The notes beneath the pieces were generated by a model. That model did no database searches and was not told where the DNA came from. It saw only the letters and a program-made list of their open reading frames with translations. DNA of 64,000 bases from Cryphonectria parasitica EP155 (lineage: Eukaryota > Ascomycota > Sordariomycetes > Diaporthales > Cryphonectriaceae): NCBI RefSeq assembly GCF_011745365.1, contig NW_024468909.1, positions 5,704,001 to 5,768,000 on the forward strand, in the 5' to 3' direction. The position numbers and the translations under genes are program-made. Every line of letters starts with the position of its first letter. Position 1 is the stretch's first letter. Positions 11,543-22,869 of the stretch are shown piece after piece.

Positions 11543-12249
11543 ATGGCAAAAACAAACACCAAGAAGGGCGGCAAAGGTGAGCATCTCCTTTTAAGAATCA
11601 TCTTACCCCCTTTCCCATCCCATGATCCCCCATCTTCCCTCCTCCAACTCACAAATTTCATCACTAACCTCGAGTCTCATGAACCTAACAAACAGCCCCC
11701 TCCCTCCACTCTCGCGCCGCCCGCCGCGCTACTTCCCCCTCCATCAACACGGACAAGTCCCTCAAGGACGTCCAGCCACCCTCTGAGTCCCTTAACCAGC
11801 GCCCCTCCGTGCTGGGCCTCTACCAGAACGCCGGCGTGAACAAGAAGGCCAAGCGCGGGCGCAAGGCCGTCCTGAGCTCTCGCGCGAGAAGGCGTCACGA
11901 GCGCGGCCTCGAGCGCGCTGAGGAGATCCTGGACAGGACAGCGGTCAAGGTCTCCAGGAGTAAGGATTCGGCACGAAACATTGACGGGCGCAAGAAGACG
12001 TGGGACGAAATTAACGCTTCGGCGAAGGAGAAGGAGGCGGCGGCGGCGGCAGCAGCAGGCGTGAATAAGTTTGCTGGATTGGCGGATGATGGCGGCGAGG
12101 ACGAGGACGAGGACGACAACAAGGTTGATGAGATGGATGTTGCGATGCAGGAGGCTGGAGAGCCGGCCACTGCTGTGGACGCGAATAGCGTAGGCGTCTC
12201 CGTGCCAGCGCCAGCACCGCCGCCGCAAGACGAGGACGAGATCTTGTGA
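11543..12249 (+). CDS. alb1: Ribosome biogenesis protein Alb1
   Basis: Small basic shuttling factor that works with Arx1 on pre-60S ribosomal particles. Two exons, 11543-11576 and 11696-12249, give 195 residues. Exon 1 encodes MAKTNTKKGGK; after the intron the frame continues with HSRAARRATSPSINTDKSLK, then QRPSVLGLYQNAGV and GRKAVLSSRARRRHERGLER, which are family hallmarks. The C-terminal third is alanine-rich and then very acidic, ending in DEDEIL. The first ATG after the gene-start flank at 11543 fits the conserved N-terminus. It is convergent with the unknown gene ending at 12635. Confidence 0.9.
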
Positions 12250-12634
12250 GATGATCTGAAAGGGGGAGAAGCGAAGAAGAAAGGTGGGAAAAAAATCAAA
12301 TCGGCATCGAAATTGTTCATGAACAGGCGTTTGGGGGATCTGATACCATACGGAATCATAAACATCTTTTGCTTTCTCGGAGAGACTGCAGGCTTTCTAC
12401 ATGCTACAGTCTGACGCAGAGTATTCAGCCTTTGGCCGCTTCACGAACTGCGCGCCTCCAGCTGATCAGTACTGAAAGCCGCCCTGAAAAGAACAAAACA
12501 CCAGCCTCTTCAGACACATAAACAACTTTTCCAAGGCGACTCAAGAAAGGCAAGAATACTGCCCGCCTCATCTTCGATCGCTCATGCTCCTCCTGGCCCA
12601 TCACTATGGCTTCTGCCATCTTTCCGGCCCTGAC
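12250..12634. other. Convergent 3' flank of alb1 and the unknown membrane gene
   Basis: 385 bases between two stop codons of converging genes. No gene or clear structural RNA seen; it presumably carries both polyadenylation regions. Confidence 0.6.
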
Positions 12635-14507
12635 TCAGATCCTCCTAGCCTGCGTCTCATCCAACCATGAATGGCGGCTCGTATCATCATGGCCGTCGAG
12701 GACATCATCCCACGAGCTCCTGAGATGATCGCGCAAGCCCGGCGCCGAACTCCGCCGACGGAGTCTCCTCTCATGGACTCGGTCGCCTGGCGCATCCAAG
12801 TGGCTCCGCAGTGATTCCGCCCAAGAGGTACAAGAGCTTCTTTCCCCCAGGAAAGGGAATCTCGGACGCTTGTAGAGCACATCCATCTCCCACGCATCCT
12901 GTCTTACGCCGCCTGAGCAGGAGGACGAGGAGTCCCGCGGCTCCGCCGACTGCGGCCCAGAGGACGCCGTGTAGTACCCGCTGTCCCTGGAGAGCTCCGC
13001 CAAGAGCCCCCGACCACCAATGATCTGGACCCGTTGGCTCTTGCCCCTCTGCACCGAATCATGCGACTGTCGCAGCTCGGCGGTCTTCTTCTTGTGCGAG
13101 TTGTTGCAGATGCGCATGTTGTCGTTGCCATGGTAGAGAGACGAGGAGGAGGACAAGGACATGGATAAACCATTACCGCAACCCTGTACTGAGCATTCCC
13201 CCGCAATGGGTGGTGAGCCATCCCACTTGAGAATACCGCGGCTGATGAGATCGATTAGACCTGGCTCCTCGATGAGCACCATATGCCCTCGCGTAGTCTC
13301 GGGCCTGGGTATGACATCCTGCAGGGTCCGCTCTATATCGTTGTACTGCCGCGAGATGGTGTCCTGGTCTGTTCCCGACGTTGCGAATTCAGCCGCTCCA
13401 GGCCGCTGCTGTCGAGCCGCGGAGGATCTCTGCAAGTTTTCTCTGCTAGAGGGCACAGAGGGATGCTGAGGTCGTGGACCGCGTGGTCTCCTTCTTGGCA
13501 TGTGAAGGCTGCCTGACGACGCTGCCTGTTGAGGTCGTTGCAGAAGTACTTGTCCTTCTGTGGACGCCTTGTGCCGTACATCGTGTCCAGATCGCACGTC
13601 ATTTTGCCTGGATGAGAGGTTCATGCTCCCCGCAGCGGCAGGAATCTGAATCTGCTCGACTTGAGGTGGGATGTGTATGCGAAGATCTGGCGATCTCAAG
13701 GCCGCTTTGTGCTGAACGCGAATGGTTGCAGGTTGAAAGGGCGATGGGCCATCTGGAGGTTCCCTCGACACACGCGAGATGTTCAGAGGCGCCGGGACCA
13801 GCGAGGGATGATTTGGTACAGCCGACAACCTCACTTCGTCCCTCCGTTCGTGGTGCCTTGCCGGGGCGGCTTCGTGATGATTTTCTGACCCTGGGTCGGG
13901 TCGGCGTGGAAGATGTAATTCTGCAGACTAAATTTGTCATCGGTTTAGTCTTAATCGTGACCGAGAGGGAAGTGTTTCTGAAGGAATGTGCAGAAAAAGA
14001 AAAATAATGACTTGCCTCTCGTCGGATCCCTTCACAACCAGCCTGCGGAGGCGCCACGCCCTGCCTCACCAGCTTCGTCCGACAATCCGCACAAATACTC
14101 GGGCTCTCCACCCTCACAGGGCCTTTGGAGGGTGATTGCGGCCCTCTGCGTACCCATGATGCGACTGAGCCGCCGCTCTCATTTCCATCTCCTCCTTCTT
14201 CTTCCTTCGCCTCTGCCGTCCTTACTTTTCTTGTCCGGACTAGGTAGAGGGCGAAGTGGCAGAGCAAGAAAAGACCAAGGATCACCCCCGCCGTGACGCA
14301 GAAGCCCACGAGCACCGCCTTCGAAAGCCTGCCCCATGTGCTTAGTAGGACGCCGCCGAGGACGGCGTTGAAGACGGCAAGGGTGAAGGGGAGGATAAAG
14401 TGTGCCGTGTCGTAAACGAACTTGTAAGGTCCAGAGAAGGGTCGTTCGCTCATCTCGAAGAACACCGCGCCCACGAGTCCCAAAAGCCCACGTCCGAACA
14501 TGAGCAA
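12635..14507 (-). CDS. Unknown protein: membrane N-terminus, long disordered tail
   Basis: Two exons on the minus strand, 14012-14507 and 12635-13920, joined by an intron at 13921-14011; about 593 residues. I do not recognise the family. The N-terminus has a short hydrophobic stretch (residues 5-15) and two strong helices: FVYDTAHFILPFTLAVFNAV near residue 30 and VLVGFCVTAGVILGLFLLCH near residue 66. A CADC pair lies near residue 139. The remainder is polar, Ser/Arg-rich and apparently unstructured. The donor GTCATT is weak, but it is the one that gives the right phase with the CTGCAG acceptor; an overlapping GC-type donor (AG|GCAAGT) would break the frame. The weaker point is whether exon 2 is fully coding; it is open for 428 codons. 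Confidence 0.6.
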
Positions 14508-14890
14508 TGATGATTCGCTGATGTTGACACTGGACCGTCATTGAAAAAAAATTGAGATCCTAAAAACACAACACTGGCGGCCGATGTGTTGATCTAGGAG
14601 GAGAGGTCATTTTGCTTGATTTGAATGGAAGAGCCTTCACCGCGACCACTCTCAAAGCCAGGCTGTATCAGGAGAGGTTCTTCTGAAGAAAGGGCCCAAG
14701 GCCGCAGACCTGCCGAGATCCCCAAGTGGACAAAGTAAATGTGAGACAAAAGTGCAGGCATCACAGGCGACAGTCTCCCTCTCGGACATATGTACACACA
14801 CACACACAAAGATGATCAAGAACACGTGTCTGACAGTCAAATCAAAATGAACAATAAATGATTTGGTATTGGTGAGTAAAGAATGTGGGT
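14508..14890. other. Intergenic, 383 bases
   Basis: Between the start of the unknown membrane gene and the stop of the cysteine-rich gene, both on the minus strand. Contains a short CA repeat at about 14795-14807. No gene seen. Confidence 0.55.
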
Positions 14891-16081
14891 TCATTGTGAT
14901 TCCTCACGAGGCAACCATCTCGCATCCGCCTCCAGCTCGTGGATGTTTCCCCGCTGCTCGCTGGCATACGGTCTATAAACTTCTTCAGGGCGCTGGATTC
15001 GACCCCACTGACTGATGGGTGTCGCTGGTAACTCAACTGGTGTGCGATTTATAACCGATGGCACCCAGCTGAGCAATGACGTTCGTTTTCTCTTGGGTGG
15101 TTGGTAATATTCCTTGGGAGGCAATGGAGGCGGTGGAGGAGAGGGTTCGGGGGGTGAGATGTTGTGGGCAGGAAATGTCCCAGGTGACCTGCTCTGGTAG
15201 TAGGGAGGCAGGGTCCCCGTTGACCTGCTGCTCTGGTAGGGAACGGTCGCCCTGGTCGACCTGCTCTGGACGCCAAGTTCCCGGGTGGATTCTGAGGTGC
15301 TTGCGGTGCGTGCTGCCCGCCTCCTCATCAGCAGTGCAAAGGCGATAAGTCCTCCAATACATAAAAGACCGCCAGCTGCCGAGCCGGCTGCAATCTCAAT
15401 GGTTCGTTTTTTTTCTTCCGAGGCGTTTGATGAGGAGGAGGAGCTTGATGTAGACGTTGGGGTGGCTTGTGTAGTCTCTGTGGCCATAACCAGGCCAGTA
15501 GCGGTCCCAGTCGCTGTGGCGACGGTTATCGTGCTAGGAAGTGAGGCGGTAGACGTGGCTATTTCCAGCGTGGTGCTCTTTGTCTGATCACACGTCGAGT
15601 CTCCATTGCAGGTATAGCCGAATGGGCAACACCGCTCTCCGCATGTCGGCAGCTCCCCCGTCAGGTTTGTGGTGTGAACTGACGTGGCAGGAAAGGCCGT
15701 GGCGTTGAGGCCGGAGAGGCTGCAGGTGATGGGCTCAATCGAGGAGCAGTCCTGGCCATCGGGACAGCAGAGCACGGTTGTGTTGTCAGCCAAGGCATTG
15801 CAAGAGTCGCCTGTTGGGCAGCAAAAATCGCTCGGCAGACCGTTGCCACACTGGAAATAGTTGGTCGGGCACGTCTCTGAGGATGTGCGACGCGAATGTC
15901 TAACGAGCCAGCCGGAGCTGTAGCGCTGTCGAGAAGATGTGGTATCGCCCTGGAGGTGGTCTTCTTTCACGTCCGTCGCGCTCAGGGCAGAGCCTCTATT
16001 TTCCGTGGTGCCAAGTACCAAAGGAGAGAGAGATATGACAATGAAGAGCAGAAGAACAGGAAAATAACTCCGTGGATGCAT
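14891..16081 (-). CDS. Cysteine-rich single-pass membrane protein, unknown function
   Basis: One exon, 396 residues. The start at 16081 (MHPRSYFP) opens a clean signal peptide, VLLLFIVISLSPLVLG; an upstream in-frame ATG at 16147 would bury it. The ectodomain (about residues 71-165) carries a dense set of cysteines with CC pairs (DFCCPTGDSC, VLCCPDGQDC, ERCCPFGYTC) and several N-glycosylation sequons. A Ser/Thr-rich stalk follows, then a transmembrane helix at about 229-253 ending in RRRAAR, and a proline-rich cytosolic tail with PPPPPPLPPK. The layout resembles fungal surface sensors of the Mid2/WSC type, but the Cys pattern is not the WSC domain. Function is unknown. Confidence 0.78.
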   Translation of the reverse strand: MHPRSYFPVLLLFIVISLSPLVLGTTENRGSALSATDVKEDHLQGDTTSSRQRYSSGWLVRHSRRTSSETCPTNYFQCGNGLPSDFCCPTGDSCNALADNTTVLCCPDGQDCSSIEPITCSLSGLNATAFPATSVHTTNLTGELPTCGERCCPFGYTCNGDSTCDQTKSTTLEIATSTASLPSTITVATATGTATGLVMATETTQATPTSTSSSSSSSNASEEKKRTIEIAAGSAAGGLLCIGGLIAFALLMRRRAARTASTSESTRELGVQSRSTRATVPYQSSRSTGTLPPYYQSRSPGTFPAHNISPPEPSPPPPPLPPKEYYQPPKRKRTSLLSWVPSVINRTPVELPATPISQWGRIQRPEEVYRPYASEQRGNIHELEADARWLPREESQ

Positions 16082-18904
16082 TGAGGCTACATTGTCTGGT
16101 TGGGACACATGCAAGCAAGCAAGCAGACGTCGATCAGCCGTGGCCACGGATGATGATCAGCACGAGCGAGCGAGCGAGCGTTTAAAGCGAACAAACGGCA
16201 GGTGAGACATGAAAAAGGGAGTAAGTAAACACAAAAAAGAAAACCAAGACAAGAAAGAGAAAGAAAGAGAGCGAGAGAGTGAGGAGATAAACAGGTAGGA
16301 AAGCCAGTCTGGAGGGGGCCATGCAGCCTTACAGAACTCACATCAGGCTAGGCGGCCCTTTAGCGAAGCCACTATTTGACGAGAGAGCTCGCCCTTTTGG
16401 TCAACATACCTCTTGGGCAAGGAGAGGAGGGGGAGGGGGGGGGGGACGTTGTCATGTCGCATCCGCTCAGGGCCTTGAAATCTGACGGTCCGAAGCCCGA
16501 AGCCCGCGCTGTGGTAATCCCATTCGAAAGAAGAGGATTCCATGGCGGCCAACAGACTGGACAGGACGAGGCCCTTGCAGGATCGAGATCGAGGCCCTTC
16601 CATCAGCTCCGCGTCCCAGGAGGGGAGGGAGGGGACAGGGCACCACCAGTGTCGATCGACTGGACTGCCGCGGGATGAGTCCCCGCCATTTGGGACCTTG
16701 GTTTCGACCATCCAGCTGTGACCAGTACTCTGGAGCGAAGGAGGGAGAAACCTTCTCGCGAGCGCGGAAGAGAAGCATTCAGTCCCCTGTGCGAAGACGT
16801 CTAAGAGTGGGTACTGCTACCTGCAGCTGCGAGTGTGAAAGGCTGTGCCGCGGTGCATGCAAGACGGCGCTTACGACCAGGTTCAACAACAACGTTATGA
16901 CTGGGGGTATCGCGCTTATTTGAGCCGATGGAACTTAAAATGGGGTCTTCCTTCGAAGCCATTGGGACCACGGGGCCACTCCAATGGGCCGACCATTGAT
17001 TCTAATTCGGGAAGAACGGGGAAGGGTGTGCCAGTCACCGTATTTGGGGCCGGTAAAGAGACAGATGAGTGTGAACAATTCGAATCAGGTCAATTCTCGT
17101 CAGAAGCGTTGGGATGAAATTTTGTCACGAATTGAAGATGAAGAAGAATGAAGAAGTGAAGGGCGTCAAATATTAAGCAATCTCTATCTTGAGGGGTGAC
17201 TGACTGCCTGTATCCAAGATTTATACTTGCTTCAGTGGGGAGGAAGTTGGTGGTTGCACTGTTTGGAAGTTACCACCATAGTACGTACTGCACTGTACTT
17301 ACACACACTTGAGCCTTCTGGATGGGTTAGGGTTGACGCTTGAGCTGGACAGTCGCTGCGTTACTAAATCAGTACCTAGGCGAGTCCCGCTTGCCACTGT
17401 GCTGCTGTAATGCTGCATAGTATATTTGCGTCAAACTATTGAATGCGCGTGCGCCTCTGCTGAACGCCCCCATCCTTCCAGGTGGGCGATGACTGATGGC
17501 CCTTCACTGCCCTGCCTCATCACGAGAGCTTTTTCTCAAGTTTTTTCTCCCCCAGCTTCTTGTCAAAAACGACAAGTCGGTTCGTATCCTCGCAAGCCCC
17601 CAAGAGAACGCAACCAATTCCCCCCACCTGAGCGTCAAATGATTGCAAGTGCCATCTCTGTTCTGGACCACTGCAGGTCGATGCTACCTAAAGTTTGGTT
17701 GTCGGTCCTTTTGGGGAGGCCCAACCGAGCTAGATATGTTCCCAACCATTCTCGCAAGGTTGGCTGCACATAGAACACCGTGCCTCCTCAATTTCAGGTT
17801 GAGTTTGTTACGTAGGATTGTTGGAGCGTGCTGTCACAGAGTTTGGGTCGAATGTTGATGTGACAGATCAATACTTCATCTCTTGTGCAACACCTGCTGG
17901 GCAATACCTGGTCAAAGGGCGTGATGTTCCTTATGCAAGCTGACGTAGTATAAATAAAACATATGACCAAGTGAGGATTGACACGGGGGGGGGGGAGGAA
18001 AGAAAAGAAAGAAAAGAAAAAAATAGAGGGAAAAAAGGTGGCTGAAGAGGCAACAGTGCGGTCAGGTCATATTGTTGATACTTCATCAGTCGACCTCAAC
18101 TCGGGCCCAGCGTTCGCGTCCACGCTCTCCTCTTCTCACGAAAACACAGTCAGAGAGACACGCCTTTTTTTGGGGTGCATTCTCGGGTTGCTTGCCGGAT
18201 GGTTTGATGCGGAATGGCCATTCATTTTCCTTGCTACATCTATTCGAGCCATCGGGACTTTTTTACCCAGAAAGTTGCATGAGAGGTGAGACGGGAGGAA
18301 CACGCCAAACTTGAACCTGACAAGGTGCCATGCAAATCTGAGTTAGAGCGGCAGGCCATGCCCACCCACTATTCTAAGTGTACCTTGGGGCAGTGTCTAC
18401 CTCGGACAAATACATACCTGAGCAAGCATCTTTGTTGGTAGGATTTCCGCACGGTTGAGAGGAAGATTATAACATTAGCCTCGGAACCATTATACTCGAC
18501 AACCTCGCGGAAGGGGGTGCCTCAAGGAAAGAAAGGGTTTCTCCAGTCAAGAATTGGACCCCAATACCAAATTCCCAGCCACCCCCTCCCCCTCGCTCTT
18601 TATGGGAAAACAAAAATCAAAGAAAAAGGAAGAAAAAAATACATGAAACAATAAAAAAACAGAAATGAACAGGAGACTCTAGAATGGCACTTTGATGGCT
18701 CTTTGCCAGTCTCCCAAAATGAACTCAGTGCGCGATAGAAACTTGTCCTACGCCGTGCATTTTGCAACGGAGTGCATTGTTTTGCATTAGGCTATACTCA
18801 TACGTGCTTCGCATAGGCTTCAGATACAGATAGCATATTGACTTCGCCCACATGTCTGCTAGGAATTGCTCAACATGGCCGCCTGCATCCGTCGGCCGTA
18901 GCCT
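16082..18904. other. 2.8-kb gene-poor region
   Basis: No supported gene. Open frames up to about 120 codons occur near 16343-17117 and 17426-18314 on both strands, but none shows a domain, coherent splice structure or signal peptide I can defend. The sequence has purine tracts and homopolymer runs near 16430-16445, 17985-18030 and 18600-18660. Confidence 0.55.
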
Positions 18905-20009
18905 TTACTTTAGCAATATCTCTCCAATCTGTGGTCCTTGGTCCCGCACACCATTAATAGCAATCCTGCTCACCAGGTCGCTCCGGTGCCTGTTGATCAC
19001 CTCCCGCAGGGCACTCCTCTCCATGACGATCCGCCCCGTCTCCAACAGGTTCTTCACATCCAGCGGGTCCTCCTTGTCGCTCAGATGTATCACGCGGCCG
19101 TGCGCCTTGGCCACGTCGAGGCTCGTAGACAGATTCGGCCGGTAATCAGTCGTAACAAAGGTCGTCCGCCCGTACTGCTTGCCCCACCGCAGGCCCTCCA
19201 TCATCTGGCTCAGGTACCGCAACACGAAGCCGTCCTCGAGCTCGCGGCCTAGACGGCCTGCCTGCGCGAGCGCCAGGAAGTCTTCGGGCAGCGGCAGCTC
19301 CATCCCGTCCTCGGTGATAATCAACTCCCCCCGGCGGTAGCGGTACGACAGCGCCGTGCGCCAGGCGAGGTCGTACACCTTGCGGTTCATGTCCGTGCCG
19401 AAGTCGCGCGGCTTGGGACCAAACGTCTTGCCACCGCCCCGGCGCAGCGGAGATTGCTTGGTACCCACGCGGGCGCGACCGGTGCCCTTCTGTCGGTAGA
19501 GCTTGCGGTGCGAGCCGTGCACCTCGTACCGGGTCTTGGAGTTTGCTGAGCCCTGGCGGGTGTTGTCGCCTTCGTACGTGACTGCCAGGTGCAATATATC
19601 CCGCCGTAGGGGCAGATAGAGGTGCTTTGTAGAGTATGCCTCGAGGGAGCGCGGCTCAAGGCTGGGGAAGCTGTGGATGGTGACAGGTACGGTGGTGAGC
19701 GGTTCGAAAGGGAGAAAGCCTGATGCGGCAGATGTGGCGGAGTTGTGATCGGTGGAGGGCATGGTGAGGCTGGGCGGCGCTGTCGTAGTCGCCATTGTGC
19801 GTGATGCGATGGGGGATAATCTCCTCTGTTTCCAATTTCTGTCAGTCCAATTCGTGTTTTCCTCTTCCCTCATAGAGGAAGGGAAGAAGCCATCATCTTG
19901 GGTCAAATAGAAAAATGCGCCGTACCAGCATCGTGGATCTGCATGATTGTGAAGAAAGACCTAGGCCTTGCATGGCCTCAGTGAGACTCCGAAGCCCCTT
20001 CCCAGCCAT
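18905..20009 (-). CDS. Mitochondrial large ribosomal subunit protein uL4m
   Basis: Mitochondrial ribosomal protein of the L4 family (yeast YmL6). Two exons, 19926-20009 and 18905-19825, join in phase 0 to give 334 residues. Exon 1 encodes a basic, Ser-rich targeting peptide starting MAGKGLRSLTEAMQGLG; the ATG at 20009 was chosen because it yields this presequence and because the GTACGG donor and CAG acceptor then keep the frame. The mature part shows the L4 signatures HGSHRKLYRQKGTGRARVGT, SPLRRGGGKTFGPKPRDF and the C-terminal VINRHRSDLV. It lies head to head with the mL38 gene, 266 bases away. Identification is firm. Confidence 0.94.
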
Positions 20010-20275
20010 CGCGACAACTTGTGATTCAAATAATTGACCAGCTGTGGCGGATTCCTCTTTGACGAAGGTGAAGTGATGTTGTTGCAAGTCGCCTTCCAGT
20101 AGCTCGAAAAGATCGATGACAACGCGTGCACGGACCAGCTACGGCACGGGCAGCTTTTGCTGCACGCTACGGCGTCCCGAAATTTTTCTAGAGCTTCGAC
20201 TTCGCATCGCGTGCCCGCCCGAAATTTGACGTGCATGCGCCAGCACCTCGACAAGCACCCACCCCGACGACCAAG
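20010..20275. promoter_or_regulatory. Bidirectional promoter between uL4m and mL38
   Basis: This 266-bp interval separates the start codons of two divergent genes for proteins of the same particle, the mitochondrial large ribosomal subunit. It must supply both promoters. It is GC-rich with no obvious TATA box. A GCATGCGC core lies near 20232-20239. Shared control is inferred from arrangement, not from a recognised site. Confidence 0.6.
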
Positions 20276-21792
20276 ATGTCGAGGTGTCAACAGGCAGCGC
20301 GGCCAATTGCGCTGTGCCTGCGACCACGAAGTTCAGCACAAATAGCTGGGCCGTCTATTTCTACGGCGGCGGCACGCTTGTTCTCAAACTCGGCGAGTCG
20401 CCCAGACGGCGAAACAACGACATCCTCACCGAACGAAAGTGCTGTTGCTACTGCACAGGCGACCCAGGATCTCGCTCATTCCAATAGTACACCAGATATT
20501 TCCACCTCTACGGAGGCTGAGAGAGCCGCACGGCGCGAGCTGACTGCGCAATTGCTCGACCCCAATACTACAACCTTACCGTGGGCGGAGAAAAAGCTAC
20601 AGAGGAAGGGCATAGAGCCCATAGGGTCGAGACGAAGGAGAGCTGCGGTCCGCCAGACGCCGAATATTCCCTTCGAGCAGCTACCGTACCACTGTTTCCA
20701 GGAGGCACGGAAGATCTTGGCCAAGGACCGTGCCGAAAAGCTCGAGGAGATCAAGAGGGCTCATCTTAGGGCCAAGACAATAGAAGCCACGCCGGTGAAG
20801 GTCTACAGGGGCGGGGAGACGTTCAAGAACAAGAGGTTGGACTCGTTGCAAAGGCATGTGGAGGCTCTGAAGATCCAGGCCGACATCAATGACCCCGCTG
20901 TGAAGAGGAAGTGGGAAGACGGGGTTGGTAAGTCATACCCAGAACATACCTGCATGCTCACCTACAAATAACTAATGCCAGAGGAGCAGCCGACATGAGC
21001 AAACCAATCTATCGCTATTTAAACGAACAGAGGTGGCGCGATATGGCCTACAAGATCTTGGTCCAGCGTGTGCAGCAATTCCACATCACCCCTGACGTTT
21101 TGCCAAAGTTCGATCCGAAGATGGACGTCCAACTCTCCTTCCACGGCTACCGTATTCGGCCGGGTGAAATTGTCGACTCGCTAGTGTCCGAAGCCCCGCC
21201 CAACGTACGTGTTCAGGTTTTCGACTCCAAGCAGCGACTCGTGTCCGTTGTGGTGATGGACAGTGACGTCCCGGACGCAGAGACCGACTCCTTTGGCCGC
21301 CGTCTACACTTTATGGCAGCCAATATCCCAGTCGACTGCCTCACCAAAAACATCTCCCTCATTCGCGTCAGCAAAGACCAAGACAAGCTCGCCGTGCCCT
21401 GGCTCCCACCATTCAGCCAGGAGGGTGCGCCCTACCACCGACTATCAGTATGGATCCTGGAGCAGCACGAGGGCGCGGAGCTGGACGTGGCAAAGCTGCG
21501 CGAGGAATACTCCAACAACCGTGATGGGTTCTCACTGCGGTCGTTCAAATCGGAGCAGAATGTGCGGCCGTACGGTTTTAATATGTTCCGCACGATCTGG
21601 GACGAGGGCACTAAGGCGGTCATGCAAAGACACGGTATCCCTGGTGCCGACATTGTCTTCAGGAGACAGCGCGTGCACAGTCTCAAGTCGCCAAAGAAGG
21701 CACGCGGTTGGGAGGCGAAGAGACAGGGCCCCAAGTACAGGCACCTTTGGAAGTACACCAAGAACATCGCGAGGAATCGTGGTGGCACGTAG
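20276..21792 (+). CDS. Mitochondrial large ribosomal subunit protein mL38 (PEBP-fold)
   Basis: Mitochondrial ribosomal protein mL38 (yeast Mrpl35), which carries a phosphatidylethanolamine-binding-protein-like fold. Exons 20276-20927 and 20984-21792 give 486 residues; the 56-bp intron uses GTAAGT and an acceptor at 20983, the only nearby AG that keeps the frame. The start at 20276 (MSRCQQAARPIALCLRPRSS) gives a basic mitochondrial presequence; an in-frame ATG at 20231 is less suitable. The N-terminal half is charged and helical. The PEBP-like half includes MDVQLSFHGYRIRPGEIVDS, VVVMDSDVPD, LHFMAANIPVD and PYHRLSVWILEQ. The C-terminus is strongly basic, suited to rRNA contact. Confidence 0.92.
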
Positions 21793-22241
21793 GCGGGCTG
21801 AGATGTTGGCAGTGGTGTGTCTCCAGCTCTCCCAGTTCTTGATAGATATCTGCAGAATATCATGTCACAAAACAAGGGACATTTGGCCAAAAATTGTAGT
21901 ATATTGTCATCAATCAAGTCTTGGATCATGTATGGTTGGGTCATTCTTCAATTGCCCTATTCGAGGGACAGGCCTGAGTGTGATTAGCTTTCTTAGGCCC
22001 AGAAGAGCCCCACCTGCACAAGTAAACACAGCGAGGTAGGCGCGCCTAGGCAGCTTCGACAGCCTTCCGCCTCGCTCACTGCTCCAACCCTCATCTCGTT
22101 CCATTGCCCCACCTCGGCCTCGTCTGCTGTTTCTAAGCCTCGTCTCTTTTAACTCAGCGGTTGGCAAACTCTGTTGTCAAACTCTCAAACCCCGAACCCT
22201 TTTAGAACCAAAATCGTCACACATACCACGCAGCAGCAGCC
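21793..22241. other. Intergenic: mL38 3' flank and RPA3 promoter
   Basis: About 450 bases between two same-strand genes. No gene seen. The RPA3 start sits in a favourable CAGCCATGG context at the right end. Confidence 0.6.
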
Positions 22242-22869
22242 ATGGACTCACAACCGACCCCGCGCGCCACGGCACCGTACCTCGACAGCTACGTCGGCCG
22301 CAACGTGACTATTGTCGGCAAGGTTGTCCAGCTGCGCGGGGAGGTGGCCCTCATTGACGCGGACGGCAACATTACTGCGCATCTGAATCGTGTAAGTACA
22401 CGCAAATACTATCCTTTGTGCTTTTGTCCAACGGCACGGCACGATCGATAGCTCCGTGGCTTCTTCCACCTGGCCCAGTCATACATACCTAGCTACACAA
22501 GCTCTATGCAGCCATGTGAACCACGCGCTGGACAAGATGAGGATGACAAGAGCCCGCGAGGCTGACACAGATCAAATCCCTTTAGGAAGCCCACCTCTCG
22601 CCAGGCTCGGCAGCTCAGATCATCGGCAAGGTCAATCCTGATCTCTCCGTCCGAGTGTTGAGTGCCATGGACTTGGGAAACGGGGTTGGTATGTGAATGA
22701 TCCCTGCCCTGTACATCCCTCAAGAGTTCCTACATCTTTCCGAAGATGAATGGTCACTGACCAGCCGAGTTCCCTCCTTTTCCTTTTCTTAGATTTCGCA
22801 CTCTGTCAGCAGCTGGTCGAGGTCTCGCAGCGCTATAAGCACCTCTTCGACAACGTGGCGGTCAACTGA
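22242..22869 (+). CDS. Replication protein A subunit 3 (RPA14/Rfa3)
   Basis: Smallest subunit of the heterotrimeric single-strand DNA-binding complex RPA, used in nuclear replication and repair. Three exons, 22242-22391, 22586-22688 and 22793-22869, give 109 residues, the normal family size. The OB-fold strands are visible: YVGRNVTIVGKVVQLRGEVA and LIDADGNITAHLNR in exon 1, then AAQIIGKVNPDLSVRVLSAM in exon 2, and the C-terminal trimerisation helix DFALCQQLVEVSQRYKHLFD in exon 3. Both introns are GT-AG (194 and 104 nt) and in phase. Confidence 0.93.

Noticed and set aside
16343..17117. Overlapping open frames of 90-122 codons on both strands
   Set aside because: No domain, no splice structure and no coherent frame over the interval.
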